This document shows, in pieces, positions 7,948-17,938 of a stretch of DNA of 45,539 nt; within the stretch, counting starts at the first letter, position 1, and the number at the start of each line of letters is the position of its first letter. Source of the stretch: CAYZNE01 sp964461035 (GTDB lineage: Archaea; Nanobdellota; Nanobdellia; Woesearchaeales; CAYZNE01); contig CAYWRI010000011.1 of assembly GCA_964461035.1 (NCBI GenBank), positions 1 through 45,539 on the forward strand. Reading direction: 5' to 3'. The notes below the pieces were generated by a model. The model made no database searches, had not been told where the DNA came from, and saw nothing but the letters and a program-made list of their open reading frames with translations. The translations under genes were made by a program, and so were the position numbers.

Positions 7948-10587
7948 ATGATAAAATCAATAAAACTTGTAAACTCATATATTACTGATGAAGTAGGTCT
8001 GATTGCTAAAGATTTATCCAACCTTTATAATCAAAGATTTAATGTAGAATTTAGCATTGTTTTTCTATCTGATTTTTTAGATGAGCTAATATCTAACAAT
8101 GCAATTAGAACTAAAATAACTTCTTTAATTAATTCTATTAATCAGAATGATTTATCTTCTCTGAACGATATATCTAATTCAATAATGTCTTCAATAATGT
8201 CTTGCGAATTTTCAGATTCTCAAAAAGAATTTATCAATGATGCTTATGAAACAATTCCTTGGGATAAAAAAGTTAATGCTAACCAACTTCTTTCCTCTTC
8301 AGAGCATAGTATTGATATTATTGCAAGTCCTAGTTATGTTACAAGACCATTTATTTTTCCCAATATAAACAAAGAAAATATTTCTGAAACAATAAAAAAA
8401 CTATTTGCCGAATTTTATAGTGTTTCTGAAATAGTGTATAGAATAAATTCAAATATTCCTCATGAATTTTATTTAGCAATAATCATGCAAAAAAGTATTG
8501 ATGTTATAGCTTCTGCATTTTCATATGTTAGTGAAGTTTTAACAACAACTAATAAATTACAAAATCTTGAAAAAATATTTGTTTTTCCAGGAAGAATAAA
8601 TTTTGATGAATTAAATAATACAAACTCAGGAATAGATCCTGACTTTTATCTTGTTCTAAAAGATTTGTTAAAAATAGAAAGAAGCCATGCAGGAAAACAA
8701 AAATTCAAAAATATTGCAAAAAATGGTATTTATTCTCATAAATCTTGTCAAATTAATGATTTTATTCTTAATGATAATGCAATAACTGAAATGGCAAGAC
8801 TGACTAAAAAAATAAATGCGGTATTAGAAAAAAAGTGTCAAATTATTTTTACTATCTCTAAAAATAAAATAACTATAAATCATATTTCGAATTTACTTGA
8901 TTATGATAAAGATTATTTTTTGAAAACAAAATTAACTACAGATAATTCTTCTTCAGAATCTAAATGTCAAACAGAATCAATAAACAATGAAGAATCTGTT
9001 TCATCTGAATCACGAAAAGATTTGAATTTAGAACCTGATGCAAACAAAAGTCCAAACTTTACTAATTCGACTATTCCTATGAACAATTCAGATGATTTGA
9101 ATATTAATGAAACAGAAAAAATTAATAATAATTCAGAAGATGAGGAGAAGAATTTGAATAACACGAACATTAATGAAATTGGTAAAACTGACTCTAAAAA
9201 AGAATTTAATTCTGATATTGGCTCTATAAACAAGAATATTGAATCTCAAAAATATCCAAATACTGAAGAACCTATTAATGAAGAAAAAAACAACATTGAA
9301 CAAGAACCACAAGAAGATATTCTTCAATCTGAAAAACCTTTAAATGAATTAATGAGTGCGGAAACAAATTTTTCATATGAACCTAATAATACTGTTTCTC
9401 AAAATAAAACTTCGGTTAATTTATCTTCTCAGTTACATGAAAGATTAGCTTCTCAAGAAGAAGACATTGGAGTTTCAAAAGGTAATTCTTCAGAAACCAA
9501 TTTTGATATCAAAGCTAAAGAAGTTCAAGAAGATAAATCTAATCAACTCAACAATTTGAGCAATCAAACTGATTCTTCAATTAATGCTTCAAGTTCTATA
9601 ATTAATGAACCTGTTAATAATGAATCTAATGAAAGTAAAACTATCATAGATGAATCTTATAAGACCAAAATTATTAACAATGATTCTGTTGAAAATGTTA
9701 CAAATGGAAAAATTATTGATGAAAATAGTAATGCTAATAGTTTTGATAATGAAGTTGTTAATAATGAACCTAATAACAATGAAAAAGATGAATCCGTTGT
9801 TAAAGAAGATAATACTAAAGTTAATTACACTAAAAATAATGAAAATAGTGAGGATAATAAAAAAGACAATAATAAATCTGTTCTTGATAAAATTAATAGT
9901 GATGAAACTATCAATAATAATAATCTAATTGAAAGTCAAGAAAATCCTAATGAAACGCCCAGTAACTCTGTTCAAACTGAATCTTCTGATTATGCAAATT
10001 CGCTCGATAGCGATTCTGATGAAAAAGAAGAAGATAAAAATATTAAAACAAATGATGAAACTAAAATTATTGAAAATATTAAAGAAAATGGAGAAACTAA
10101 TGATTCAAGTGAAATAAATGACGTCGGTCAAAGTACAGAAAATGTTGATTGGGCTTTTGATTCAGAACAAAAAAAAGATTCAAATAAAACAATAGATAGT
10201 TCAAATGAATGGTCATCAGGAGCTAAAAATATAGAGTCTAAGATTTCTGAAGAAATAGAAACAAATACTAAAGATAACATTACTCAAAATAAGGGAGATA
10301 TTCCTATTGAACTTTTGCAGGACAATCATTATATCGATAAAAAGCAAGAAAATAATTCTGAAATAGTTGAAACTCTTGAACTAAATAAAACTGTTGAAAA
10401 ATCTAAAGATTCTGAAAATGTTAAAAATTTTGAAAATATTGAAATGAATGAAGAACCTAAACCTATTAAAGAAACTAAAAATATTGAAGAAACTAAAGAT
10501 TCTGAAAATGAAGCTGTTGAGAATAATACTAAAAAAGAACAAAATCAAGAAGATTCTTTAGATAAAGATGATGATTTTCTTGTTTAG
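7948..10587 (+). CDS. Degenerate PEP-synthase/PPDK-type N-terminal domain fused to long disordered Asn/Glu-rich tail
   Basis: An 879-residue protein without signal peptide or membrane segment. Residues 1-320 follow the layout of the PEP synthase/pyruvate phosphate dikinase nucleotide-binding domain. DEVGLIAKDLSNLYNQRF sits where the family has G-x-K-G-x-x-L-x-E-L. It is followed by a helical stretch ending FINDAYETI (family: I-x-x-A-Y-x-x-L), a block FAEFYSVSEIVYRINSNIPH (family: ASLYTDRAIxYRxxxGxxH), MQKSIDVIAS and a closing AITEMARLTKKINAVL. The family's VAVRSSATAED active-site stretch reads IDIIASPSYVTRP, so catalysis is probably lost. Residues about 335-879 are low complexity, dominated by Asn, Glu, Ser, Lys and Asp, and surely disordered. 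The result may be a regulatory or scaffold protein; the function is unknown. A single gene with its own promoter, convergent with topA. Confidence 0.68.
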   Translation: MIKSIKLVNSYITDEVGLIAKDLSNLYNQRFNVEFSIVFLSDFLDELISNNAIRTKITSLINSINQNDLSSLNDISNSIMSSIMSCEFSDSQKEFINDAYETIPWDKKVNANQLLSSSEHSIDIIASPSYVTRPFIFPNINKENISETIKKLFAEFYSVSEIVYRINSNIPHEFYLAIIMQKSIDVIASAFSYVSEVLTTTNKLQNLEKIFVFPGRINFDELNNTNSGIDPDFYLVLKDLLKIERSHAGKQKFKNIAKNGIYSHKSCQINDFILNDNAITEMARLTKKINAVLEKKCQIIFTISKNKITINHISNLLDYDKDYFLKTKLTTDNSSSESKCQTESINNEESVSSESRKDLNLEPDANKSPNFTNSTIPMNNSDDLNINETEKINNNSEDEEKNLNNTNINEIGKTDSKKEFNSDIGSINKNIESQKYPNTEEPINEEKNNIEQEPQEDILQSEKPLNELMSAETNFSYEPNNTVSQNKTSVNLSSQLHERLASQEEDIGVSKGNSSETNFDIKAKEVQEDKSNQLNNLSNQTDSSINASSSIINEPVNNESNESKTIIDESYKTKIINNDSVENVTNGKIIDENSNANSFDNEVVNNEPNNNEKDESVVKEDNTKVNYTKNNENSEDNKKDNNKSVLDKINSDETINNNNLIESQENPNETPSNSVQTESSDYANSLDSDSDEKEEDKNIKTNDETKIIENIKENGETNDSSEINDVGQSTENVDWAFDSEQKKDSNKTIDSSNEWSSGAKNIESKISEEIETNTKDNITQNKGDIPIELLQDNHYIDKKQENNSEIVETLELNKTVEKSKDSENVKNFENIEMNEEPKPIKETKNIEETKDSENEAVENNTKKEQNQEDSLDKDDDFLV

Positions 10588-10616
10588 ATTAGATTAATTA
10601 AATGTAATGTAAAAAA

Positions 10617-12854
10617 CTATTTTTCTTCTTTCTTAGGAAATTTGGGTTTTGAATTGTGAATGTATTTGCAATTAGGATATTTATCACATGCTAAAAATGC
10701 ACCATATGGTCCTTTTTTAATAACTAATTTTCCTATTCCACACTTGGGGCATTTTGAACCTTCATCACCCTTTAAAGCTTCAAGTTCGTGACTTCTAGAA
10801 GGACAATCAGGATTTATACACATTTCTCTAGGTCTTTGTCTTTTTTGAATTAGTTTAACTATTGGTCCTGAACATTGCTCGCATTGCTTTTCAGTAAATT
10901 TTACTAATGCATTATTTGGAAGGTTATACGTTTGAGTACAATCAGGATATTTATCACAGGATAAAAATTGTCCAAACTTACCGTTTTTTAATCTTAATTG
11001 ACCTACTTTACATTTTGGACACAAACCAAAATTGGTTTCAGCATCTCGTTGTGCATCTGCTGCTTCTATTAATCCTTCACCAACACCAGATTTTCTTTTA
11101 TTAAACTGAGAAATTGTTTTTACGATAACAATTTTTGCTTCTTCAAGAACTTCTTCTTGTTTTTTATTTTGAGTTCGTATCTCTTCCATTTCGAGTTCGA
11201 AATTTCTTGTAAGTTCTTCGTCTAATATTTCAGGAGAAAAATTTTCAAGAACGGACTCAGTTTTAATACCTACTTCAGTTACTCGGATTGGATTTCCATC
11301 AATATATCCTCTTTGAGAAAGTGTATCTATTATTCCTGCTCTTGTTGCTTTTGTTCCAAGATTCTTTTTTTCAAGCTCTTTAATTATACTTGCTTGAGTA
11401 TATCTTTTAGGAGGCTGAGTTTCTTTTTCTTCATCAATAAATTTAATTATATTCAGTACCTCTCCTTTTTTAAAATCAGGAAGTTCTTCTTCTTTTACAT
11501 GAACATAAGGTTCATATAAATTATACCATCCTCGTTCTTTTGTTAATGTTCCTTTCAAAATAAACTTTTCTTTTTTCACATCAAGAATTGCTTTCATTGT
11601 TGATCTTATTGCAAATGTTCCAAAAGTTGCAATAAATCTTTTTACTATTAAATCATATATTTTTTGAACTCTAGGATTTAATTCTTTAGGAAGTTCGCCT
11701 GTAGGATAAATTGCGGGATGAGCAGAATCTGTTTTAGTTCCATTATTAGGAACAAGAGTTTTGGTAGTTGATAATAAAATTGTTATAATCTTTTTATAAT
11801 CTTCAATTCGAGAAAGAGAATCCATTATTTTTTTAAAACCTATATTTGCAGGTAACTGATTCGAACTAGTTCTCGGATAAGAAATATACGAATTAGTATA
11901 TAATTCTTGAGCAATTTCAAGTGTTTCCTTAGGATTTATCCTAAAACACCTAAATACTTCTATTTGTAATGAAGTTAAATCAAAAGGGTTTGGTGCTTTC
12001 TGTTTAGTGTCTGTTTTAGTTATTTTATCAACAATTGCAGTTTTCTCATTAACTAATTTTTCTTTAATTTTAGTGAATTCTGGTTTATCAAAAAACTTAT
12101 CTTTAATATGTTTAGCAATTAAATCCTGTGAGTTTTTATTAACATTAATACTTAATTCCCAATATGGAACTGGTTTAAATTCACTAATTGATTTTTCCTT
12201 ATCTGTAAGAATTTTTAATGAAGGACCTTGAACTCTACCAGTTGACATAACTTTATACCTTCCTTGCTCAGATATTGCTTGAGTAAGCGCTCTTGAAATG
12301 TTTATTCCATAAAACCAATCAAGTTTATGTCTTGTTTCACCTGCAAATGCTTGTCCCCAATCAAGAGTATTTTTTTTATTTTTATATGCTTCTTGAAGAT
12401 CAGATTTGGTTGTTGTAGAAAATTTCATTCGATTTGCATCTTTTTGTTTGCAAGCATATCTTATTATGTTTAAACCAATTACTTCACCTTCTATATCATA
12501 ATCAGTAGCAATAGTAAATTCTTTTGCGTTTTTTGCAAGTTTTCTTAATTCTGACAAATATTTTTTAGTGTAAGCACTATTTTTATTCACATCATATGAA
12601 GGTGCCCAATCTATATCAAAAACAGGATATTCAGATCTTGTTCCTGAATTTTGTTTTAAACCGTAAAGATGACCCACTGCATTTGCAACAATTATATCTT
12701 TACCATTATTATCTATAACATAATAAGTGACACCCTTATTAGAATTTTTTATTATTTTGGAAGTACTAAGTGCTTCTGCAATCTTTTTTGCAGCACTTGG
12801 CTTTTCTGCGATTATTAATTCGTAGTCTTTCAATTGAAGTTTTTCTGTTGCCAT
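10617..12854 (-). CDS. topA: DNA topoisomerase I (type IA) with C-terminal zinc ribbons
   Basis: A 745-residue type IA topoisomerase that relaxes negatively supercoiled DNA through a 5'-phosphotyrosine. The Toprim domain is at residues 10-150 with IIAEKPSAAKKIAEAL and the metal-binding ATDYDIEGE (Asp118, Asp120, Glu122). The active-site Tyr326 lies in SYISYPRTS. The gate-region motif STGRVQGPSL is at 204-213. The C-terminus has three Cys4-type zinc ribbons, beginning CPKCKVGQL, CEQCSGPIV and CPKCGIGKL; the first and third keep the CDKYPDC or CDKYPNC half of the family. Length and architecture are normal for archaeal TopA. There is no reverse-gyrase helicase domain. The TATA box TTTTTAAAAG lies about 26 bases upstream. 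The gene is convergent with the disordered-tail gene, 29 bases between stops. Confidence 0.96.
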   Translation of the reverse strand: MATEKLQLKDYELIIAEKPSAAKKIAEALSTSKIIKNSNKGVTYYVIDNNGKDIIVANAVGHLYGLKQNSGTRSEYPVFDIDWAPSYDVNKNSAYTKKYLSELRKLAKNAKEFTIATDYDIEGEVIGLNIIRYACKQKDANRMKFSTTTKSDLQEAYKNKKNTLDWGQAFAGETRHKLDWFYGINISRALTQAISEQGRYKVMSTGRVQGPSLKILTDKEKSISEFKPVPYWELSINVNKNSQDLIAKHIKDKFFDKPEFTKIKEKLVNEKTAIVDKITKTDTKQKAPNPFDLTSLQIEVFRCFRINPKETLEIAQELYTNSYISYPRTSSNQLPANIGFKKIMDSLSRIEDYKKIITILLSTTKTLVPNNGTKTDSAHPAIYPTGELPKELNPRVQKIYDLIVKRFIATFGTFAIRSTMKAILDVKKEKFILKGTLTKERGWYNLYEPYVHVKEEELPDFKKGEVLNIIKFIDEEKETQPPKRYTQASIIKELEKKNLGTKATRAGIIDTLSQRGYIDGNPIRVTEVGIKTESVLENFSPEILDEELTRNFELEMEEIRTQNKKQEEVLEEAKIVIVKTISQFNKRKSGVGEGLIEAADAQRDAETNFGLCPKCKVGQLRLKNGKFGQFLSCDKYPDCTQTYNLPNNALVKFTEKQCEQCSGPIVKLIQKRQRPREMCINPDCPSRSHELEALKGDEGSKCPKCGIGKLVIKKGPYGAFLACDKYPNCKYIHNSKPKFPKKEEK

Positions 12855-12872
12855 GAATTCTCTGAAAATCGA

Positions 12873-12886
12873 CTTCTTTTAAAAAG
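12873..12886 (-). promoter_or_regulatory. TATA box of topA
   Basis: The minus strand reads CTTTTTAAAAGAAG, centred 26 bases before the ATG at 12854. Confidence 0.6.
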
Positions 12887-13027
12887 TTATTTAGAAAAAA
12901 ACCAGAAAAAAATTTTATCAATTATGATTTTAAATATGTCAAAAACTATTTTTTTGGATAATATATTCAAAAATTATTTAGAATTTTAAAAGTTAAAAAA
13001 AATAAAATAAAAAAATAAAATATGTTT

Positions 13028-15016
13028 TTAAGTTCGTTTTTTTGGAATCATTATTACAACGATTACTCCAATAAGCACAACGACAAATACTATTAAAAGT
13101 ATCACAAGGCCATTATCACCAAATAAACTATCTTTTTGTATTGGTGTTCCATATTGTGCGTCAGGTATTGTTGTAGTCGTGTCATCTGGTTCTATCACTA
13201 TATTACTATCTTGCTCTTCGTCATCTTCTACAACAACAGGTTCTGATGAAATAACACTTAAAATTATATATTCACTATCTGATTCCTCATCACCCTCATA
13301 ATATGTTTCTATTTGAATAACATATTCTCTTTCTTCGGCATCTTCAGGAATCTCAAAAGTTACTGTTTTTGATAAATCATCATCTTCATCAATAGAATAA
13401 GGACCAAGCAGTTCACTTAGTTCTAAATCATTATTATTGATTCTAATAATTACCTCATCTTCATCATCACTACCCGTATTTTCAACTCTGAGTTGCAAAG
13501 TTGCAGTTCTTCCTTGTTTAACTGTGTCTGTTAAAAATGATAACGATTGAATTTTTATTTCATGATCTGGTTTTTCTAAGGTTACTTCAAATTCATAAAC
13601 AAAAACGTGCTCTGCATTATTTTCATCTTCGCCAGTAATCTCAATTTTTCCATCAAAAGTTCCATCTTCATCATCAGGTAATTCAAAACTAAACTCGATC
13701 TTACTAGAAGTTTCATCTTGATCAAGATTTTTAGTGTATGTTTCAGATTCTTCAATATCAAGCTCACTTATATCTAAATCTAAGTCAATATCATCTCTAA
13801 ATCTACAACCATCACAAGAATCTTCAGCAATATTATCTATTTTAACAGTTATTACAATAGTGTCACCTGGTGCTGCGTCAAAACTATCTGTTTCATCAGT
13901 ATCAAGACTACCCGTGTCATCACCATCATTAATATCATAATCAACATCAGATAATTCTAAGAAATTCTCTACTTCTAGAAGTATGTCTTTTTCAATAAAT
14001 TTATCTTCTGAATCTGCATTATAATCAATTCTTAAAGTTCCTATATCTTCCTCACCTGCATCTTGATCAACAGGAATTAAAACACTTAAGGTTATAGAAG
14101 TGGAATCTCCAAATCCTAATGTGCTATCATAACCTTGACTAAGAGTGATATTATAATCTGCATCAACATCTAATGAAGAAATTTCGAGATTGGTAATATC
14201 TTCACTTCCAGTATTTGCAATAGTGAATGTTTTTGTAACTCTAACATCTCTTTGTTGATTTTCTCCACCTAATTTTATTGTGTCAATAGAAAGAGTTGCA
14301 TCTTCATATGCTGCACTAACATTAAATCTTTTATCCACAAAAGCATCAAAAGCATCTGTAACTCTTAAAGTTACTACTCTTTTAGTTTCGGGCGAAGTAG
14401 GTAACCATCTTAAATCATAATTGTTTCCTGTTGTGGGTGGAACGAGTGTCATACCACTTGGTGCATTAATTAATTCAACATTTAACTCGTCTCCTTCAGG
14501 ATCAGTAATTTCTATAAGATTTGAATATTGATTAGATATTATTGCTTCTACATCATCAATATCTTCTATTATAGGATCTTGATTTTCTTGAGTTATAACA
14601 GTAAAGCTGTTTATATACTCAGTTTCAACTCCACTTGCGTTTGTAACAACTGCTTTTGCTGTAACTGAATATGTTCCAATTCTAACATCATCAGGTGATT
14701 CTATAGAAAGTGTTGTTAAAACACTAGTTCCTGATTGTATAGTATATTCTTCAGGACTAAATGAAAAATGAGACACGTCAAGTGTTGTAACTGAATCTCT
14801 AATTATTCCTGGTTGTGGTTGTGATACATTAACCATGCTAAATGTAATATTTGTAGGAAAATTAATTTCTCCGTGTTCAAAATTTATTTCCTGAGTTTTT
14901 GTTTCTCCAGGCCTAACATTCATGTTAGTTATACTAAGATCTGCTAATGTTGCAGGTATACTAACTATTAAAAATACTGCTAAAAACAAAATTAACCAAT
15001 TTTTTATTGATTTCAT
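13028..15016 (-). CDS. Secreted acidic surface protein, Ig-like/CARDB-type modules, C-terminal membrane anchor
   Basis: A 662-residue secreted protein. Residues 1-25 are a signal peptide ending near TLADL. Residues about 25-140 form a first beta domain (NEW3/COG1361-like, with VRPGETKTQEINF). Residues 147-240 resemble a putative Ig/cadherin-like domain (ITDPEGDELNVELINAPSGM, LRWLPTSPE). Two or three CARDB-like modules follow (TFTIANTGSEDITNLEISS; LRVENTGSDDEDEVIIRI). Much of 330-600 is extremely rich in Asp and Glu. After a Thr-rich spacer (DDTTTTIP) comes a C-terminal membrane segment at about 630-655 and a KKRT stop-transfer end. This arrangement fits an S-layer-like or adhesin-like protein with Asp/Glu possibly binding cations. 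It is divergent from the surface gene at 15348; the minus strand has AGGGGGTAG just before the ATG, a likely ribosome binding site. Confidence 0.82.
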   Translation of the reverse strand: MKSIKNWLILFLAVFLIVSIPATLADLSITNMNVRPGETKTQEINFEHGEINFPTNITFSMVNVSQPQPGIIRDSVTTLDVSHFSFSPEEYTIQSGTSVLTTLSIESPDDVRIGTYSVTAKAVVTNASGVETEYINSFTVITQENQDPIIEDIDDVEAIISNQYSNLIEITDPEGDELNVELINAPSGMTLVPPTTGNNYDLRWLPTSPETKRVVTLRVTDAFDAFVDKRFNVSAAYEDATLSIDTIKLGGENQQRDVRVTKTFTIANTGSEDITNLEISSLDVDADYNITLSQGYDSTLGFGDSTSITLSVLIPVDQDAGEEDIGTLRIDYNADSEDKFIEKDILLEVENFLELSDVDYDINDGDDTGSLDTDETDSFDAAPGDTIVITVKIDNIAEDSCDGCRFRDDIDLDLDISELDIEESETYTKNLDQDETSSKIEFSFELPDDEDGTFDGKIEITGEDENNAEHVFVYEFEVTLEKPDHEIKIQSLSFLTDTVKQGRTATLQLRVENTGSDDEDEVIIRINNNDLELSELLGPYSIDEDDDLSKTVTFEIPEDAEEREYVIQIETYYEGDEESDSEYIILSVISSEPVVVEDDEEQDSNIVIEPDDTTTTIPDAQYGTPIQKDSLFGDNGLVILLIVFVVVLIGVIVVIMIPKKRT

Positions 15017-15347
15017 ATTTTCTACCCCCTAAACTGTTTAATAATTACTAAATATGTATCTAAAATAAAATTAAATAATGTAAATAATTACTCTTTTATA
15101 AGTTTTTTCTTTTTCAAGTAGTAATAAAACTTATTTACTTATTAATTTAAACTGTATATTCGAGTAGTAACTGAACAATAATTTTCTAAATTAGTAGATA
15201 GTAAGGGGTTGTATGATTTACAATTTAAACATTAAATGTAATGTTCAAAAATAATTTTCAGACACCCTAACACCGCGTTGTTACCCAAAAGTTTATAAAT
15301 CCACAGATTTATATTATTTTATAATTACTATGATATGGGGGATTCAA
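15017..15347. promoter_or_regulatory. Divergent intergenic region between two surface-protein genes
   Basis: This 331-base region has no gene that I can support. It holds the TATA-like TTTATATTA (15308-15316) with ribosome-binding GGGGGA (15337-15342) of the rightward gene, and the minus-strand ACATATTTAG (15049-15058) with AGGGGGTAG of the leftward gene. There is also an inverted repeat AACATT-N6-AATGTT at 15228-15245 and two AGTAGTAAY words (near 15118 and 15175). The matched layout suggests coordinated expression of the two surface proteins; that is inference. Confidence 0.5.
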
Positions 15348-16808
15348 ATGATAAAAGTTTCTAGGTTTTTAATCACTATCTTTATTTTGGGTATGCTTAT
15401 TTTGCCTTTTAGTTTGGCAGCTAGTAATTTTGATGTTACAATTGACACACTAACAAAGGACATTTATCCAAATGAATCTGCCACGTACAGAGTAAATATT
15501 ACTAACAATATGCATAATACTGAAACATTTTTATTTTCAAGTTCTACTTTATGGATTAGATCTTTAGATGGAAGTATGAGTAATGTTGCACCTGGTGAAA
15601 CAAGAAGTGTTATTCTTTTATTCAAAGCAAGGTCTGTAGTAAAACCTGGTAAGAGTTATTCGGTTTCATTATCTATCGAAGGTTCTATTTCCGGAATTTC
15701 AAAAACTTTTAATATTCCTATTTATCTTAAATCTCATACTCAGGATTATGGAGAATATGTTCCTTCGATAAATCTTTATACTGATTATGATGTAGATGTC
15801 GATCCCACAGAAAAGTTCAATGTAAATGTAAGAGTAAAAAATTTGAATGCACGAGATATAACTGAAATGTATGTTGTTGTAAACTCAAACATATTTTCAA
15901 AATCGATTATCGAAACACTTCCCCCTCTTCAAGAAAAAACATTTCAATTTACTTTTGACTTAGATCCTTTAGAGAAACCAATTGCACACCAAATAGAATC
16001 AAAAATAATAATTAATAATAAAACTTATGCTTCTGCAGAAGGTGAATTTACCATACTTAGTTATTCAGATATTTCTGTGGAGCAAGTAAAGTCAAGAGAA
16101 TTTTTAAGAACAATTAACAAATTAAATGCTAAAAATAATGGTAATGTTAAATCTACAAAAACTTTAGAAGTTCAGAAGAATTGGGTGCAAAGAATATTTA
16201 TATATTCAGATGAAGATTATACTACTGTTAAATCAGGTGATGCTAAAGTTATTCAGTGGAAATTATCTCTTGAACCAAATGAAGAAATTTCTATAACTTA
16301 TTCAAGTAATTATAGATTGTTATTTGCGATATGTATCTTAATTGCTTTAGTATTATATTTATACTACACACTTAGAGCACCAGTTATAATTGTGAAAAAA
16401 GCAAAGATTTTACACACTCCCTCTGTTACTGAAGGTGTTTCAAGAGTTAAAGTAAAATTGTTTTTAAAGAATAGAACAGGTAAAAAAGTTAATGATGTTG
16501 AAGTTTTAGAAAGAATATCTAAATTAATGGGAATTATTGAAGAAAAAAATAATCTTGGTTCTCCAAAGCCAAATAAAATAATAAAAGGAAAAACAATCAT
16601 TCTTGCAAAATGGAATTTTGAAGCACTTGACCCATTTGAAGAAAGAATCATAACATATAAACTTGAATCAAAACTTAAACTTGTAGGAAGTATTGAATTT
16701 CCTGGCACAACTGTAAAGTTTAAGAATCAGGATGGCAAAATTAGAAGAACAAAATCTAATAAATTGATTCTTTCTTTAATTCAACAAATAACTTCTAAAA
16801 AAAGTTGA
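15348..16808 (+). CDS. COG1361-like secreted protein with cytoplasmic C-terminal domain
   Basis: I place the start at ATG 15348 (486 residues) rather than the in-frame ATG at 15330, because GGGGGA at 15337-15342 makes a ribosome binding site and the TATA box at 15308-15316 would start transcription near 15338. Residues 1-25 are a signal peptide (LITIFILGMLILPFSLAA). Residues about 30-310 form two or three beta-sandwich modules like those of NEW3/COG1361 archaeal surface proteins (YPNESATYRVNITNNM; VAPGETRSVILLFKA; DVDPTEKFNVNVRVKN). A membrane segment follows at about 318-338 (LLFAICILIALVLYLYYTL). The last roughly 145 residues, rich in Lys and Arg, face the cytoplasm and have another beta-rich module. 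That cytoplasmic part is unusual for a simple surface protein and might sense or anchor. It is divergent from the acidic surface protein. Confidence 0.78.
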   Translation: MIKVSRFLITIFILGMLILPFSLAASNFDVTIDTLTKDIYPNESATYRVNITNNMHNTETFLFSSSTLWIRSLDGSMSNVAPGETRSVILLFKARSVVKPGKSYSVSLSIEGSISGISKTFNIPIYLKSHTQDYGEYVPSINLYTDYDVDVDPTEKFNVNVRVKNLNARDITEMYVVVNSNIFSKSIIETLPPLQEKTFQFTFDLDPLEKPIAHQIESKIIINNKTYASAEGEFTILSYSDISVEQVKSREFLRTINKLNAKNNGNVKSTKTLEVQKNWVQRIFIYSDEDYTTVKSGDAKVIQWKLSLEPNEEISITYSSNYRLLFAICILIALVLYLYYTLRAPVIIVKKAKILHTPSVTEGVSRVKVKLFLKNRTGKKVNDVEVLERISKLMGIIEEKNNLGSPKPNKIIKGKTIILAKWNFEALDPFEERIITYKLESKLKLVGSIEFPGTTVKFKNQDGKIRRTKSNKLILSLIQQITSKKS

Positions 16809-16847
16809 ATATTTTTTTATTTATTATCTTTGTTTTAAATTAAAATT

Positions 16848-17819
16848 CTAATAATAAATTTTGATTTCTCCTGCAGGAAACACATAATTTTCATTTATTA
16901 TCGCTGTATCAACTTTTCTAATTATATCTGAGAACTCTTTTTTTAAATTATTAATAAGCAAATTATATTCTTGATATGATTTACAAAATATTTCTAACTC
17001 TATATCCCAAGGACTTATCTGTTTTAGTACATAAATAATATTTTGTTGAACCCTACAATATTCTAGAAGTTTCAATTCATCTTGTTTATTTATTTTCTTA
17101 AAGTATAAAAATGATTTAAAGAAATTATATCCGATTTTTTCAAAATCTATAAGTGCGTTATAATCAACAATTATTCTTTTAGAAATAAGTTTTTTTATTC
17201 TATTCCTTAAAATATCTATTGTTATCTCAGATAATCTTGCTAATTCAACCAAGGTTGTCCTGGCGTCTTTAAAAAGAGCGTTTATAATTTTTATATCAAG
17301 TTCATCAATAATTTCTGTTTTAACAACATCTAATAAGGTTATGTACTGACAATCTTCTTTAAACAAAAATGTGCAAGGTTTCTTTTTTATTTCAACAACT
17401 TCAGCAGTATGAACTTCAGTTATTAACTCGTTAAATTTAGATAATAGTTCATTTTTTATATCATAAAATTCTTTATTATTCTTAACAAAATACGTTAATC
17501 CTGCATCCCACGCACCATCTGCAAAGCCTAACCAAAATAATCTATTGTCTTTTATTACAAATTTTTTGAACTCTTCTTTTAAAGTGGGCACATTTGATAA
17601 AGATAAATATATTTTTCGAGTAGTGTAACCTAATTTAATGGGATCAACCCATATTGTAAAACCATTTAATATATTTTCAGCACGCAATCTTTTTATTCTA
17701 TATCTAATAGATTCTTTACTTTTTTTTAATAATTTAGCTAATTTTGTATCAGGAATTCGAGAGTTTTTATTTAATTCATATAAAATTCTCAAATCGGTTC
17801 TGTCTAATGTATAAACCAT
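16848..17819 (-). CDS. Tandem Lrp/AsnC-family transcriptional regulator (duplicated architecture)
   Basis: A 323-residue regulator. Residues 1-60 are an Lrp/AsnC helix-turn-helix (LDRTDLRILYELNKNSRIPD, then TKLAKLLKKSKESIRYRIKR). They are followed by a ligand-binding-like alpha/beta domain to about residue 150. A second HTH starts at about 170 (LDIKIINALFKDARTTLVEL) and is followed by a second alpha/beta domain to the end. Most Lrp proteins have one such pair (about 150 residues), so this is a fused dimer, a form seen in several DPANN and other archaea. The C-terminal half closely resembles the pseudogene at 40544-40828. The minus strand has a TATA box CTTATAAAG at 17843-17851, 29 bases upstream. 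The gene is divergent from the unknown gene at 17939, only 119 bases apart, so it may regulate itself and that gene. The effector is unknown. Confidence 0.85.
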   Translation of the reverse strand: MVYTLDRTDLRILYELNKNSRIPDTKLAKLLKKSKESIRYRIKRLRAENILNGFTIWVDPIKLGYTTRKIYLSLSNVPTLKEEFKKFVIKDNRLFWLGFADGAWDAGLTYFVKNNKEFYDIKNELLSKFNELITEVHTAEVVEIKKKPCTFLFKEDCQYITLLDVVKTEIIDELDIKIINALFKDARTTLVELARLSEITIDILRNRIKKLISKRIIVDYNALIDFEKIGYNFFKSFLYFKKINKQDELKLLEYCRVQQNIIYVLKQISPWDIELEIFCKSYQEYNLLINNLKKEFSDIIRKVDTAIINENYVFPAGEIKIYY

Positions 17820-17842
17820 TTTATACCCAATAAATGTTTCTT

Positions 17843-17851
17843 CTTTATAAG
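17843..17851 (-). promoter_or_regulatory. TATA box of tandem Lrp regulator
   Basis: The minus strand reads CTTATAAAG, centred 29 bases before the ATG at 17819. Confidence 0.55.
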
Positions 17852-17938
17852 TTCTCCCACATAATTAGTAAAAGTTGTCAGTAAGTTTTATTTACTTCCT
17901 ACGAATTACTTAAAAGTGGTAACTATAAATGCACAAAA

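Noticed and set aside
8967..10117. Several short frames on both strands inside the disordered-tail gene
   Set aside because: They are shadows of a low-complexity coding region; their composition follows from the repeated Asn/Glu/Lys codons.
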